DNA of 8,978 bases from an uncultured Phenylobacterium sp. (lineage in GTDB: Bacteria > Pseudomonadota > Alphaproteobacteria > Caulobacterales > Caulobacteraceae). The notes under the pieces were generated by a model. The model saw nothing but the letters and a program-made list of their open reading frames with translations. It did no database searches and was not told where the DNA came from. This document shows positions 1 to 5,919 of the stretch, in pieces (position 1 is the first letter of the stretch; each line of letters begins with the position of its first letter). Location: contig CAMFIW010000074.1 of NCBI GenBank assembly GCA_945952355.1, positions 1 through 8,978 of the forward strand. The letters run 5' to 3'. The position numbers were made by a program, and so were the translations under genes.

Positions 1-991
1 CAAGCGGTGAGGGGTCGCCCAGCAATCGCTCCGCCTCGGGCGCCAGGTCGGGCGACCCGGAATTGCCGATCGCGTAGAGCACGTTGCGCGCAAAGCGGTC
101 GCGGCCGATACGCTTGATCGGGTTCTTGGCGAACAGGGCGCGGAATGCGACGTCGTCGAGTCGGGCGAGCTCGGCCAGCGCCGGACCCCGCAGCGGCGCG
201 CGAGCCGCCAGCCGTTGCTCCCGGGCGCGCTGTGCGAACTTGTTCCACGGACAGACCGCCAGGCAGTCGTCGCACCCGTAGATTCTGTTTCCCAGGGCCC
301 GCCGGAATTCCAGCGGCACGGGCCCCTTCAGCTCGATGGTCAGGTAGGAGATGCAGCGCCGCGCGTCGAGCTGGTAGGGCGCGGGGAAGGCGGCGGTCGG
401 GCAGATGTCCAGGCAGGCGCGGCACTGGCCGCAATGGTCGCTCGCCGGGGCGTCGGCCTCCAGCTCCAGCTCGGTGAGGATCGAGCCCAGGAACAGCCAG
501 GAACCGAATTGGCGGCTGACGAGGTTGGTGTGCTTGCCCTGCCAGCCCAGGCCCGCGCGCTGGGCGAGCGGCTTTTCCATAAGGGGCGCGGTGTCGACGA
601 ACACCTTGAGTTCTCCGCCGAGCTTGCCCGCCATCCAGCCGCCGAGCTGCTTCAGCCGGCCCTTGATCAGCTCGTGATAGTCGTCGCCCTGCGCATAAGC
701 CGAGATCGCCGCCCGCCTCTGGTCCTTCAGCGCCTCGAGCGGATCGGCGTCCGGCCCGTAGTTCACCCCCAGCATGATCGCCGAACGCGCGCCGCTCCAC
801 ATGGCCGTCGGATGCGCCCGGCGTTCGGCGGTGTCGGCCATCCAGCCCATCTCGCCATGGCGGCCGGCCTCGACGAATTCCGCGAGCCGCGCGCCGGCCG
901 GCCAGGGCGCGGAGGCCGAGGCGATGGCGCAGGCGTCGAAGCCGAGTTCGGCGGCGCGGGCGCGGATCAGGTCAGAAGTCGAGGTCGTCAT
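1..991 (-). CDS. queG: Epoxyqueuosine reductase QueG (3' end cut by window edge)
   Basis: QueG is a cytoplasmic cobalamin- and iron-sulfur-dependent enzyme that reduces epoxyqueuosine to queuosine, the last step of queuosine synthesis at the wobble base of GUN-anticodon tRNAs. 330 codons are visible; the E. coli protein is 379 residues, so the missing part is short. An N-terminal cobalamin-binding-type region contains VDTAPLMEK near residue 132; its Asp133 fits the family's proposed proton donor. Two ferredoxin-like clusters follow: Cys187/190/193/197 (CxxCxxCxxxCP) and Cys213/240/243/247 (CxxCxxxCP), eight cysteines in all. The sequence after about residue 280 resembles the C-terminal HEAT-like tRNA-binding region. 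The ATG at 991 begins [18 protein letters not shown], and the family's usual N-terminal helix follows. It overlaps the end of the upstream GST-fold gene by 20 bases, so translation is probably coupled. No defect is seen. Confidence 0.96.
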   Translation of the reverse strand, partial: MTTSTSDLIRARAAELGFDACAIASASAPWPAGARLAEFVEAGRHGEMGWMADTAERRAHPTAMWSGARSAIMLGVNYGPDADPLEALKDQRRAAISAYAQGDDYHELIKGRLKQLGGWMAGKLGGELKVFVDTAPLMEKPLAQRAGLGWQGKHTNLVSRQFGSWLFLGSILTELELEADAPASDHCGQCRACLDICPTAAFPAPYQLDARRCISYLTIELKGPVPLEFRRALGNRIYGCDDCLAVCPWNKFAQRAREQRLAARAPLRGPALAELARLDDVAFRALFAKNPIKRIGRDRFARNVLYAIGNSGSPDLAPEAERLLGDPSPL

Positions 992-1646
992 AGTGCGGCG
1001 CCGGCGCGAGGCCGGGCCAGCGGTCGGCCAGAAGCGGCCGGAAGGCCGGCCTCGATTTCAGCTTCATGTACCAGGTCTTGACCCCCGGGAACTCCTTCCA
1101 GGGCACATCGCCGAAATAGTCGATGACCGACAGGTGGGCGGCGGCGGCGAAGTCGGCCAGCGACAGGCGGCGGCCGGCGAGCCAGTCGCGGCGGGCGATC
1201 AGGCCTTCCAGATAGACCATGTGGCCGCGCAGAGCCTCGCGCCCCTGGCGCAGGCTCGCCAGGTCCGGCGCGCCCAGGCCCAGCAGCCGCTTCTCCATCT
1301 TCTCGTGGAGCAGGAAGCCGCCGACCTCGTAGTCGAACTTGCGGTCGAACCATTGCAGCAGACGCCGCGCCTCCGCCCGCTCGGACGGGTCGCGGCCGAG
1401 CAGCGGCGGCTCGGGATAGGTCTCTTCCAGGTGGTCGAGGATCGCGCGGCTTTCGCAGAGCACCAGCTTGCCCTCGGTCATCACCGGCGTCAGGCCCGAA
1501 GGGTTCAGCTCCACTAGGTCGGCGGGCCGCTCCCAATAGCGGACCTGATGGTCGGTGAACGGCAGGCGCTTCTCGCCCAGAGCCAGTCGCACCTGGCGCG
1601 AAGCGGGATCGAGCGGGAAATGATGGAGGATGCGTTCGGCGGTCAT
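972..1646 (-). CDS. fzlA: GST-fold protein, probable cell-division regulator FzlA
   Basis: A 224-residue protein with a glutathione S-transferase fold. The N-terminal thioredoxin-like half has Ser16 in DPASRQVR, the cis-proline motif GLTPV (Pro54) and the ESRAI segment (Glu65-Ser66). The C-terminal helical half includes [19 protein letters not shown] near residues 161-179. The C-terminus, APHYDDLDF, matches the acidic (A/D)DLDF tail I know from the alphaproteobacterial FzlA family. In Caulobacter, FzlA is described as binding FtsZ, shaping filament curvature and controlling constriction, with key residues in this tail and without normal glutathione chemistry. FzlA-type genes next to queG are, from memory, common in alphaproteobacteria, and here queG starts inside its last codons. 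The start at 1646 puts [14 protein letters not shown] at the expected N-terminus; no clear ribosome binding site precedes it. An ordinary GST is the alternative, but tail and context favour FzlA. Confidence 0.82.
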   Translation of the reverse strand: MTAERILHHFPLDPASRQVRLALGEKRLPFTDHQVRYWERPADLVELNPSGLTPVMTEGKLVLCESRAILDHLEETYPEPPLLGRDPSERAEARRLLQWFDRKFDYEVGGFLLHEKMEKRLLGLGAPDLASLRQGREALRGHMVYLEGLIARRDWLAGRRLSLADFAAAAHLSVIDYFGDVPWKEFPGVKTWYMKLKSRPAFRPLLADRWPGLAPAPHYDDLDF

Positions 1647-1693
1647 TCTGATCGACGGGATGTATCCGGCCAGGTAACACCACCACCCGTTAA

Positions 1694-1715
1694 GGGCGCG
1701 TTTACTTAAACGCCC
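1694..1715 (-). terminator. Inverted repeat over the CDF stop codon, possible weak terminator
   Basis: GCGTTTA at 1698-1704 and TAAACGC at 1707-1713 form a 7-bp stem around a 2-base centre. Extra G:C pairs outside it are possible with a one-base bulge. It spans the stop codon (1706-1708) of the metal exporter gene. No run of T follows on either strand, so intrinsic termination is doubtful. Confidence 0.25.
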
Positions 1716-2659
1716 ATGCGCTCACCGGTCGCATGCGCCTCCGCGAAGGCCCCGCCATGCGGTTCTGCCCGGCCGCGCGGGTCGGCGTGGATGATCACGT
1801 CGGCCTGGGGAAATTCCGCCAGCAGCCGCTTTTCGGCGGCGACGATCACCGTGTGGGCGTCCTCCAGGGTCAGTTCCGGATCCAGGTCCACGTGCATCTG
1901 CATGTGCACGTACGGCCCGGAGCTGCGGGTGCGTAGCTGGTGGACGTCGGTCAGGCGCGGGTCCTGGGTCATCAATGCGACGATACGGGCCCGCGCGTCC
2001 TCGGGCAGCTCGTGGTCCATGAGCTGGTTGGCCGCCTCCCGGAACACGCTGACCGCCCCCCAAAGCAGGAGGGCGGTGACCGCAAGGGCGGCGAGGGCGT
2101 CGACATTGTTCACACCCAGCCACGCTGAAGCCGCGATGCCGGCCAGGGCGATCAGGTTCGACGCGAGGTCGGTGGCGTAGTGGGCGCGGTCGCCGCTGAC
2201 GGCGACCGAGGTGGTGCGCTTCAGCACCTGGGTCTGGGCGAAGATCAGGGCGCCGGTCAGCAGGGTGGATGCGACCATCACGCCGACGGCCAAGCCTCCC
2301 TGCGCCAGCGGATGGGGCGCGGCCAGGTGGCGGATCGCTTCCTGGCCGATCAGGGCGGCGGACGCGAACACCAGCCCGGCCTGGACCAGGCTGGAGAAGG
2401 CCTCCGCCTTGCCATGGCCGAAGCGATGCTCGGCGTCCGGCGGCGCCGCGGCGTAGCGCACCGCGAAGAAGGTGATGGTCGAGGCCACCAGGTCGAGGGC
2501 GGAATCGGCCATCGAGGCTAGCAAAGCCACCGAGCCGGAGGCCAGCCAGGCCCCGGCTTTCAGCGCGACGAGCAGGCCCGCCACGCTCACCGACATCAGG
2601 GTGACGCGGCGGGTAAGCGCGGCGCTCTCGGCGGGGGTCAGGCCACGGGGCGAGGTCAT
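1706..2659 (-). CDS. Cation diffusion facilitator metal exporter (FieF/YiiP-like)
   Basis: A 317-residue inner-membrane exporter, probably exchanging cytoplasmic Zn2+ (perhaps Fe2+, Cd2+ or Mn2+) for protons; E. coli FieF/YiiP has about 300 residues. Hydrophobic segments lie near residues 22-42, 45-70, 92-110, 122-145, 165-181 and 186-205, the usual six helices. The intramembrane site is intact: Asp52 and Asp56 (MADSALD) in TM2, His160 and Asp164 (HYATD) in TM5, equal to D45/D49/H153/D157 of YiiP. HRFGHGK at 78-84 matches the conserved TM2-TM3 loop. The cytoplasmic domain keeps the binuclear metal ligands: His240 (DVHQLRTR), His256 (QMHVDL), His269 (EDAH), His291 and Asp293 (IIHADP). The extra C-terminal tail carries His301 and His309. 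The ATG at 2659 is the only sensible start. The D/D/H/D site points to zinc, but the metal is not certain. Confidence 0.95.
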   Translation of the reverse strand: MTSPRGLTPAESAALTRRVTLMSVSVAGLLVALKAGAWLASGSVALLASMADSALDLVASTITFFAVRYAAAPPDAEHRFGHGKAEAFSSLVQAGLVFASAALIGQEAIRHLAAPHPLAQGGLAVGVMVASTLLTGALIFAQTQVLKRTTSVAVSGDRAHYATDLASNLIALAGIAASAWLGVNNVDALAALAVTALLLWGAVSVFREAANQLMDHELPEDARARIVALMTQDPRLTDVHQLRTRSSGPYVHMQMHVDLDPELTLEDAHTVIVAAEKRLLAEFPQADVIIHADPRGRAEPHGGAFAEAHATGERMGV

Positions 2660-2720
2660 GGCCCCAATCTAGGGCCTCGCTCCGCCCGACCCCAGCGCGA
2701 ACGACTCTAATCTTTCCTCC

Positions 2721-2858
2721 CAGCTCCTCCCCCGTTGGGGAAGGTGGCTCGCGGCTGCGCCGCGAGACGGAGGGAGTTGAAGCCCACGGTGTCAGTGAGC
2801 GTCAGCCCCTTCAGTCGGCCGGCGCTGCCGGCCGACAGCTCCCCCAACGGGGGAGCAA
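2721..2858. repeat. Intergenic palindromic repeat element with two internal hairpins
   Basis: This block fills most of the gap between the citrate synthase and metal exporter genes. Outer arms TCCCCCGTTGGGG (2728-2740) and CCCCAACGGGGGA (2842-2854) are a perfect 13-bp inverted repeat. Inside are two more perfect hairpins: an 8-bp stem CTCGCGGC/GCCGCGAG (2748-2755 with 2759-2766, loop TGC) and a 10-bp stem GTCGGCCGGC/GCCGGCCGAC (2814-2823 with 2827-2836, loop GCT). From memory, similar modules (CTCCCCC...GGGGGAG plus GTCGGC...GCCGAC) are dispersed between genes in Caulobacterales. Copy number cannot be judged from one window. It carries no coding gene. Lying just downstream of the citrate synthase stop, it could end or stabilise that transcript, though no T-run follows. 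Confidence 0.7.
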
Positions 2859-2868
2859 CTTGGCAGCC

Positions 2869-3954
2869 CTAAGCCGCCGCCTTCGGCATCGGCCCGACAT
2901 AGGTCGAGGCGGGGCGGATCAGGCGGCCGCCGGCCACCTGCTCGCGGGCGTGGGCGACCCAGCCGGCGACGCGGCCCATGGCGAACACGCAGGTGAAGGC
3001 CGAGGGCGGGAAGGCCAGGCTCTCCAGCAAGAGCGCCGTGTAGAACTCGACATTGGTCTGCAGCGAGCGGTTCGGCTTGTGGTTCTTGAGGATCGACAGG
3101 GCGGCGGCCTCCACGGCCTCGGCGAAGTCGAGCCGGCCGGGCAGGACGTTGGAGCCGGTCCCCATCTTGCGCACGGCCGCCTTCAGGGCGTCGGCGCGCG
3201 GATCGCGCACCCGATAGACCCGGTGTCCGAAGCCCATCAGCCGGTCGCCGCGGGCTAGCGCGTCCTGGATCCAGTCGCGGGCGTTCTCCTTGGCGCCGAT
3301 GCCGTCCAGCATCTCGATGATCGGCCCCGGCGCGCCGCCATGCAGCGGGCCTTTCAGCGCGCAGATCCCGGCGATCACCGCCGAGCCCAGGCCCGCATGG
3401 GTCGAGGCGACGACCCGGGCGGTGAAGGTCGAGGCGTTCAGCCCGTGGTCGGCGACCGTCACCAGATAGGTGTCCAGCGCATCGGCCTCGGCCTTGCTGG
3501 GCGTGGTCCCGCGCAGCATCCGCAGGATGTCGGCCGCGTGGCTGAGCGCCGGCTCGGGCGCGACCGGGGCCAGGCCCGCCTGGGCGCGGACCACCGCGGC
3601 GGTGAACACGGCCGGGGCGGCCAGCAGGCGCAGCGCCACCTCCAGGTCGTCGCCGTCGGCGAGGCGGGCGGTGAGGGCGCGCATGGCCTCGATCGGCGTG
3701 CGGTCGAGCAGGCCGGTGTCGAGCGCCGAGACCTCGGCGAATACCGCGGCGCGGGCCGCGCCGATCGCCGGCGCCAGGTCGGCCGGCAGCTTGTCGAAGA
3801 AGCCGTCCCACAGCAGGTGGGTGACCTCTTCGAAACTGATGCGGCCGGCCAGTTCGTCCAGCTCATGGCCACGGATGATCAGCCGCCCGGCCTGGCCGTC
3901 GACTTCCGACAGCACGGTTTCAGCGGCGACGACGCCTTCCAATCCATCGCTCAT
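2869..3954 (-). CDS. Citrate/2-methylcitrate synthase family protein (short type)
   Basis: A 361-residue enzyme expected to condense an acyl-CoA (acetyl- or propionyl-CoA) with oxaloacetate in the cytoplasm. Family motifs, in order: DHGLNASTFTAR (His170), GPLHGGAPG (His205), GFGHRVYRVRDPRA (His244, Arg245), QTNVEFY (Glu303) and GWVAHAREQ with LIRP near the end. His205 and His244 match the two catalytic histidines of pig citrate synthase (H274, H320). The catalytic Asp (D375 in pig) is replaced by Glu303; to my knowledge some short CitA-type enzymes share this, so it need not mean inactivity. The ATG at 3954 is chosen because GGAGG (3961-3965 on this strand) precedes it by 6 bases and the family N-terminus MSDGLEGVVAAET follows; an in-frame extension to 4029 lacks support. 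It is divergent from an HTH-fused paralogue. Substrate choice cannot be read from sequence. Caulobacter has extra citrate synthase paralogues (CitB, CitC); orthology is possible but unproven. Confidence 0.92.
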   Translation of the reverse strand: MSDGLEGVVAAETVLSEVDGQAGRLIIRGHELDELAGRISFEEVTHLLWDGFFDKLPADLAPAIGAARAAVFAEVSALDTGLLDRTPIEAMRALTARLADGDDLEVALRLLAAPAVFTAAVVRAQAGLAPVAPEPALSHAADILRMLRGTTPSKAEADALDTYLVTVADHGLNASTFTARVVASTHAGLGSAVIAGICALKGPLHGGAPGPIIEMLDGIGAKENARDWIQDALARGDRLMGFGHRVYRVRDPRADALKAAVRKMGTGSNVLPGRLDFAEAVEAAALSILKNHKPNRSLQTNVEFYTALLLESLAFPPSAFTCVFAMGRVAGWVAHAREQVAGGRLIRPASTYVGPMPKAAA

Positions 3955-4001
3955 GACGGACCTCCAATTCGGTTGGGGGCGGATCGCCCTTGCAGGCCGG
4001 C

Positions 4002-4029
4002 ATATTTCCCCGCAATGTAGACGCGTCAA
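4002..4029 (-). promoter_or_regulatory. Candidate promoter of the minus-strand citrate synthase
   Basis: On the minus strand, TTGACG (4029-4024) is followed after 16 bases by AAATAT (4007-4002). TTGACG matches five of six consensus bases and is the typical Caulobacter -35. The predicted transcript starts near 3995, giving a leader of about 40 bases that contains the GGAGG ribosome binding site. The -35 overlaps the first TCAAT repeat of the shared island, so a repeat-binding protein would affect it. Promoter activity is inferred. Confidence 0.5.
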
Positions 4030-4045
4030 TCTTGATCAATATAAT
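4018..4045 (+). promoter_or_regulatory. Candidate promoter of the HTH-citrate synthase gene, probably leaderless
   Basis: A perfect TATAAT (4040-4045) stands out in GC-rich surroundings. TAGACG (4018-4023, four of six bases) lies 16 bases upstream as a possible -35. The ATG begins only 6 bases after TATAAT, so transcription should start at or next to the A of the start codon. This fits the lack of any purine-rich ribosome binding site before 4052. The -35 abuts the divergent -35 at 4024-4029. Confidence 0.55.
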
Positions 4046-4052
4046 CAATATA
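4026..4052. promoter_or_regulatory. AT-rich repeat cluster, candidate shared operator
   Basis: Three TCAAT units begin at 4026, 4036 and 4045, spaced 10 and 9 bases, about one helical turn. The last two belong to an exact 9-bp tandem repeat, ATCAATATA (4035-4043 and 4044-4052). Inverted forms are present too: TCAA-TC-TTGA (4026-4035) and the palindrome TTGATCAA (4032-4039). The cluster overlaps the -35 of one gene and the -10 and start codon of the other. The obvious candidate ligand is the helix-turn-helix domain encoded at 4052; binding is inferred. Confidence 0.5.
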
Positions 4053-5218
4053 TGCCGACTTCGAAGACGCCAGACTGGATCGCCGCCGAGGAAGCCCGCG
4101 AACGTCTCGGGGTGCGGCCCCAGACGCTCTACGCCTATGTCAGCCGTGGCCGGGTGCAGACCCGCACCGACCCGCAGGACCCGCGCCGCAGCCTCTATCG
4201 TGCCGCCGACATCGCCGCCCTGACCCAGAAGAAGGCTCGCAGCCGCAAGGTCTCCGACGTCGCCGCCGGCGCGATCTCCTGGGGGGAGCCGGTCCTGGCC
4301 TCGGCGATCACCACCGTCTCGGCCGGCCGGCTGTTCTATCGGGGTCGGGACGCGGTCGAGCTTGCCGAGGTCGAAACCCTGGAATCGGTCGCCCGGCTGC
4401 TGCGCGGCGGCCACGGCGCGGCGCTGAAACGCACCGATCGCCCGGAGCCGCCGGACCTGCCCGACATGCGCGCCCGCGCCTTCGCGGCCCTGGCGGCCCG
4501 GGCGGGCCAGGACCCTCCAGCGCTCGGTCGCCATCCGCTGGCGCTCGCGGTCGAGGCCGCCACCCTGCTCGACGTGCTGACCGACGCCATCGCCGGCCAG
4601 GTCGGCGGCGGGCCGATCCACAATCGCCTGGCGCTCGCCTGGGGCCTTGGTCCGGGCGGGCCGGGCGCGGACCTGATCCGCCGCATCCTGGTCCTGCTGG
4701 CCGACCATGAACTGAACCCCTCGGCCTTCGCGGCGCGGGTGGCCGCATCGACTGGGGCCTCGCTCTCCGCCTCGGCGCTCGCGGGACTCGCGGCCCTGTC
4801 CGGGCCGCGCCACGGCGGCGCACCGGCGGCGATCCGCGCGCTGGCCGCCGAGGCCGAGCAATTCGGCGCGCGCGCCGCCATCACCGCCCGCCTGGCCGAG
4901 GACCGCGCCCTGCCGGGCTTCGGCCACCAGCTCTATCCCGACCGCGATCCGCGCGCCGAGGCGCTGCTGGAACGCTTCGATCCCACCCCACCGCTGGTGG
5001 ATCTGGCCGCCACGGTCGAGGCCTTCACCGGCCAGAGGCCCAATATCGACTTCGCCCTGGTGGCCCTGTCCGACGCGTTGAAGCTGCCGCTCGATGCGCC
5101 CTTCGCCCTGTTCGCCACCGCACGCTGCGCCGGTTGGATCGCCCACGCCATCGAACAGATCCAGGGCGGCGGCCTGATCCGCCCGCGCGCCCGCTACACC
5201 GGCGTCCCCGTCGACTGA
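4052..5218 (+). CDS. Citrate synthase family protein fused to an N-terminal helix-turn-helix domain
   Basis: A 388-residue two-part protein. Residues about 8-58 resemble a MerR/excisionase-type winged helix-turn-helix: WIAAEEARERLGVRPQTLYA is the helix-turn-helix, then a basic wing with DPRRSLYRAADIAAL. A basic linker (KKARSRK, 60-66) leads to a citrate synthase domain with DHELNPSAF (His219), GPRHGGAP (His254), GFGHQLYPDRDPRA (His292) and NIDFA (Asp333), ending with GWIAHAIEQ and LIRPRARYTG. The classical His/His/Asp triad (254/292/333) is complete, whereas the divergent paralogue has Glu for Asp. It may condense acyl-CoA with oxaloacetate, regulate transcription, or both. HTH-fused citrate synthases are annotated in other proteobacteria, so the architecture is not new, but I know of no defined role. 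The ATG at 4052 is the only start that keeps the whole HTH. No ribosome binding site precedes it and TATAAT ends 6 bases upstream, suggesting a leaderless message. Confidence 0.9.
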   Translation: MPTSKTPDWIAAEEARERLGVRPQTLYAYVSRGRVQTRTDPQDPRRSLYRAADIAALTQKKARSRKVSDVAAGAISWGEPVLASAITTVSAGRLFYRGRDAVELAEVETLESVARLLRGGHGAALKRTDRPEPPDLPDMRARAFAALAARAGQDPPALGRHPLALAVEAATLLDVLTDAIAGQVGGGPIHNRLALAWGLGPGGPGADLIRRILVLLADHELNPSAFAARVAASTGASLSASALAGLAALSGPRHGGAPAAIRALAAEAEQFGARAAITARLAEDRALPGFGHQLYPDRDPRAEALLERFDPTPPLVDLAATVEAFTGQRPNIDFALVALSDALKLPLDAPFALFATARCAGWIAHAIEQIQGGGLIRPRARYTGVPVD

Positions 5219-5241
5219 CCGGTCGGGCCGGCCCCTTGCCT

Positions 5242-5269
5242 TTGACGCCCATCGGCGCCTAAATTGAAT
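5242..5269 (+). promoter_or_regulatory. Candidate promoter of the tetR-fabA pair
   Basis: TTGACG (5242-5247) is followed after 16 bases by TTGAAT (5264-5269, four of six -10 bases). The predicted start near 5276 gives a leader of about 17 bases before the ATG at 5293. The -10 lies inside the palindrome at 5262-5275, a typical place for repression by the product of the first gene. Confidence 0.45.
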
Positions 5270-5278
5270 TCAATTCAA
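5262..5278. promoter_or_regulatory. Palindromic operator-like site before tetR
   Basis: AATTGAATTCAATT (5262-5275) is a perfect 14-bp palindrome. An overlapping second symmetry, TTGAA-N5-TTCAA, runs 5264-5278. It is AT-rich in GC-rich surroundings and ends 15-18 bases before the TetR start codon, over the candidate -10. Size and position suit a TetR-family operator for autoregulation and control of fabA. Binding is inferred. Confidence 0.55.
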
Positions 5279-5292
5279 GAGCGAGATCGCCG

Positions 5293-5919
5293 ATGGCCAT
5301 CCCGAAGATCGGCACGCCCGAGCGTCTGGTTCGCGCCGCCCAGGAAGAACTGGTCCACAGCCACGGCCTGCTGGAGATGCAGGCGGTCGCCAAACGCGCC
5401 AAGGTCTCGGTCGGGCTCGCCTATCACCACTTCGGCTCCAAGGCCGGGCTGATCGCCGCCGTGGTCGAGGCCTTCTACAACCGCCTGGAGGAGGTCGCGT
5501 TCAACCCGTCGAACCTGGTCTCGCCGGATTGGGCCGGCCGCGAGAAGGAGCGGATCGCCGCCTACATCTCGTTCCACTACGACCATCCGTTCGCGCCTCT
5601 GGTCGTCGGCCCCTTGAGCCGCGCGCCGGAGGTGCTCGACGTCGAGCAGGCCTTCACCAAGCGCCAGCTCGTGGCCGGCGCCTACAACATCCGCGCCGCC
5701 CAGCGCCAAGGGGTGATCCCGGCCGCCCTCGATCCGCACCTGACCATCGCGCTGATGATCGGCGGCATCCGCCAGGCCCTGATCGGCGCGCTCACCAGCA
5801 GCCACCGGCCCGACCGGGCCGAACTGACCGACAAGATCTGGGTCTTCGTCGCCGGCGCCCTGCGCCTGGCGGAGCCCGCGATTCAGCAAGGAGGCATGAG
5901 CCTTGGCCGATCCGCATGA
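5293..5919 (+). CDS. TetR-family transcriptional regulator
   Basis: A 208-residue cytoplasmic DNA-binding protein of normal TetR length. The N-terminal helix-turn-helix spans about residues 10-53, with LEMQAVAKRAKVSVGLAYHH and FGSKAGL, the classic TetR recognition-helix pattern (xxYxHFxSKxxL). The remainder is helical and variable, forming the ligand pocket and dimer surface; its ligand cannot be read from sequence. Its last 17 bases overlap fabA, so the two are almost certainly one transcript with coupled translation. TetR-family control of fabA/fabB is known elsewhere (FabR in E. coli, DesT in Pseudomonas), so a role in setting unsaturated fatty acid synthesis is a reasonable inference, perhaps sensing an acyl-CoA or acyl-ACP. 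A palindrome just upstream is the probable operator. The ATG at 5293 gives the expected distance to the helix-turn-helix, but its ribosome binding site is weak. Confidence 0.9.
   Translation: MAIPKIGTPERLVRAAQEELVHSHGLLEMQAVAKRAKVSVGLAYHHFGSKAGLIAAVVEAFYNRLEEVAFNPSNLVSPDWAGREKERIAAYISFHYDHPFAPLVVGPLSRAPEVLDVEQAFTKRQLVAGAYNIRAAQRQGVIPAALDPHLTIALMIGGIRQALIGALTSSHRPDRAELTDKIWVFVAGALRLAEPAIQQGGMSLGRSA
5888..5894 (+). promoter_or_regulatory. Ribosome binding site that fixes the TTG start of fabA
   Basis: AAGGAGG is a near-perfect Shine-Dalgarno sequence inside the 3' end of tetR. It lies 8 bases before the TTG at 5903, an ideal spacing. The ATG at 5896 is only one base downstream of it, too close to be used, and belongs to the tetR reading frame. 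Confidence 0.8.

Noticed and set aside
215..1081. Plus-strand open frames over queG
   Set aside because: They are antisense to queG, whose eight iron-sulfur cysteines make its reading frame certain.
1690..1709. Two TTAA half-sites resembling a CtrA box upstream of fzlA
   Set aside because: They are 12 bases apart, not the 7 of the CtrA consensus, and one lies in the exporter stop region.
1890..1911. Inverted repeat ACGTGCA...TGCACGT inside the metal exporter gene
   Set aside because: It is explained by the coding of alternating His/Met/Val residues (HMQMHVDL) in the metal-binding domain.
2792..3811. A 339-codon minus-strand open frame overlapping the plain citrate synthase
   Set aside because: It is an alternative frame of the citrate synthase gene, extremely Arg/Pro/Gly-rich, and runs into the intergenic repeat.
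3977..3989. Small hairpin GGGCG-GAT-CGCCC in the leader of the plain citrate synthase, as a riboswitch or attenuator
   Set aside because: A 5-bp stem is expected by chance at this GC content, and nothing else in the short leader suggests a structured sensor.
3955..4029. N-terminal extension of the plain citrate synthase to an ATG at 4029
   Set aside because: The extra 25 residues do not resemble the family, they cover the candidate promoter and leader, and the ATG at 3954 has GGAGG at ideal spacing.
3920..5146. A 408-codon minus-strand open frame across the HTH-citrate synthase
   Set aside because: It is the antisense shadow of a clearly recognisable gene and has no domain-like sequence of its own.
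5225..5234. GGGCCGGCCC palindrome after the HTH-citrate synthase stop, as a terminator
   Set aside because: It has no loop and is not followed by a proper T-run, so it does not form a convincing intrinsic terminator.
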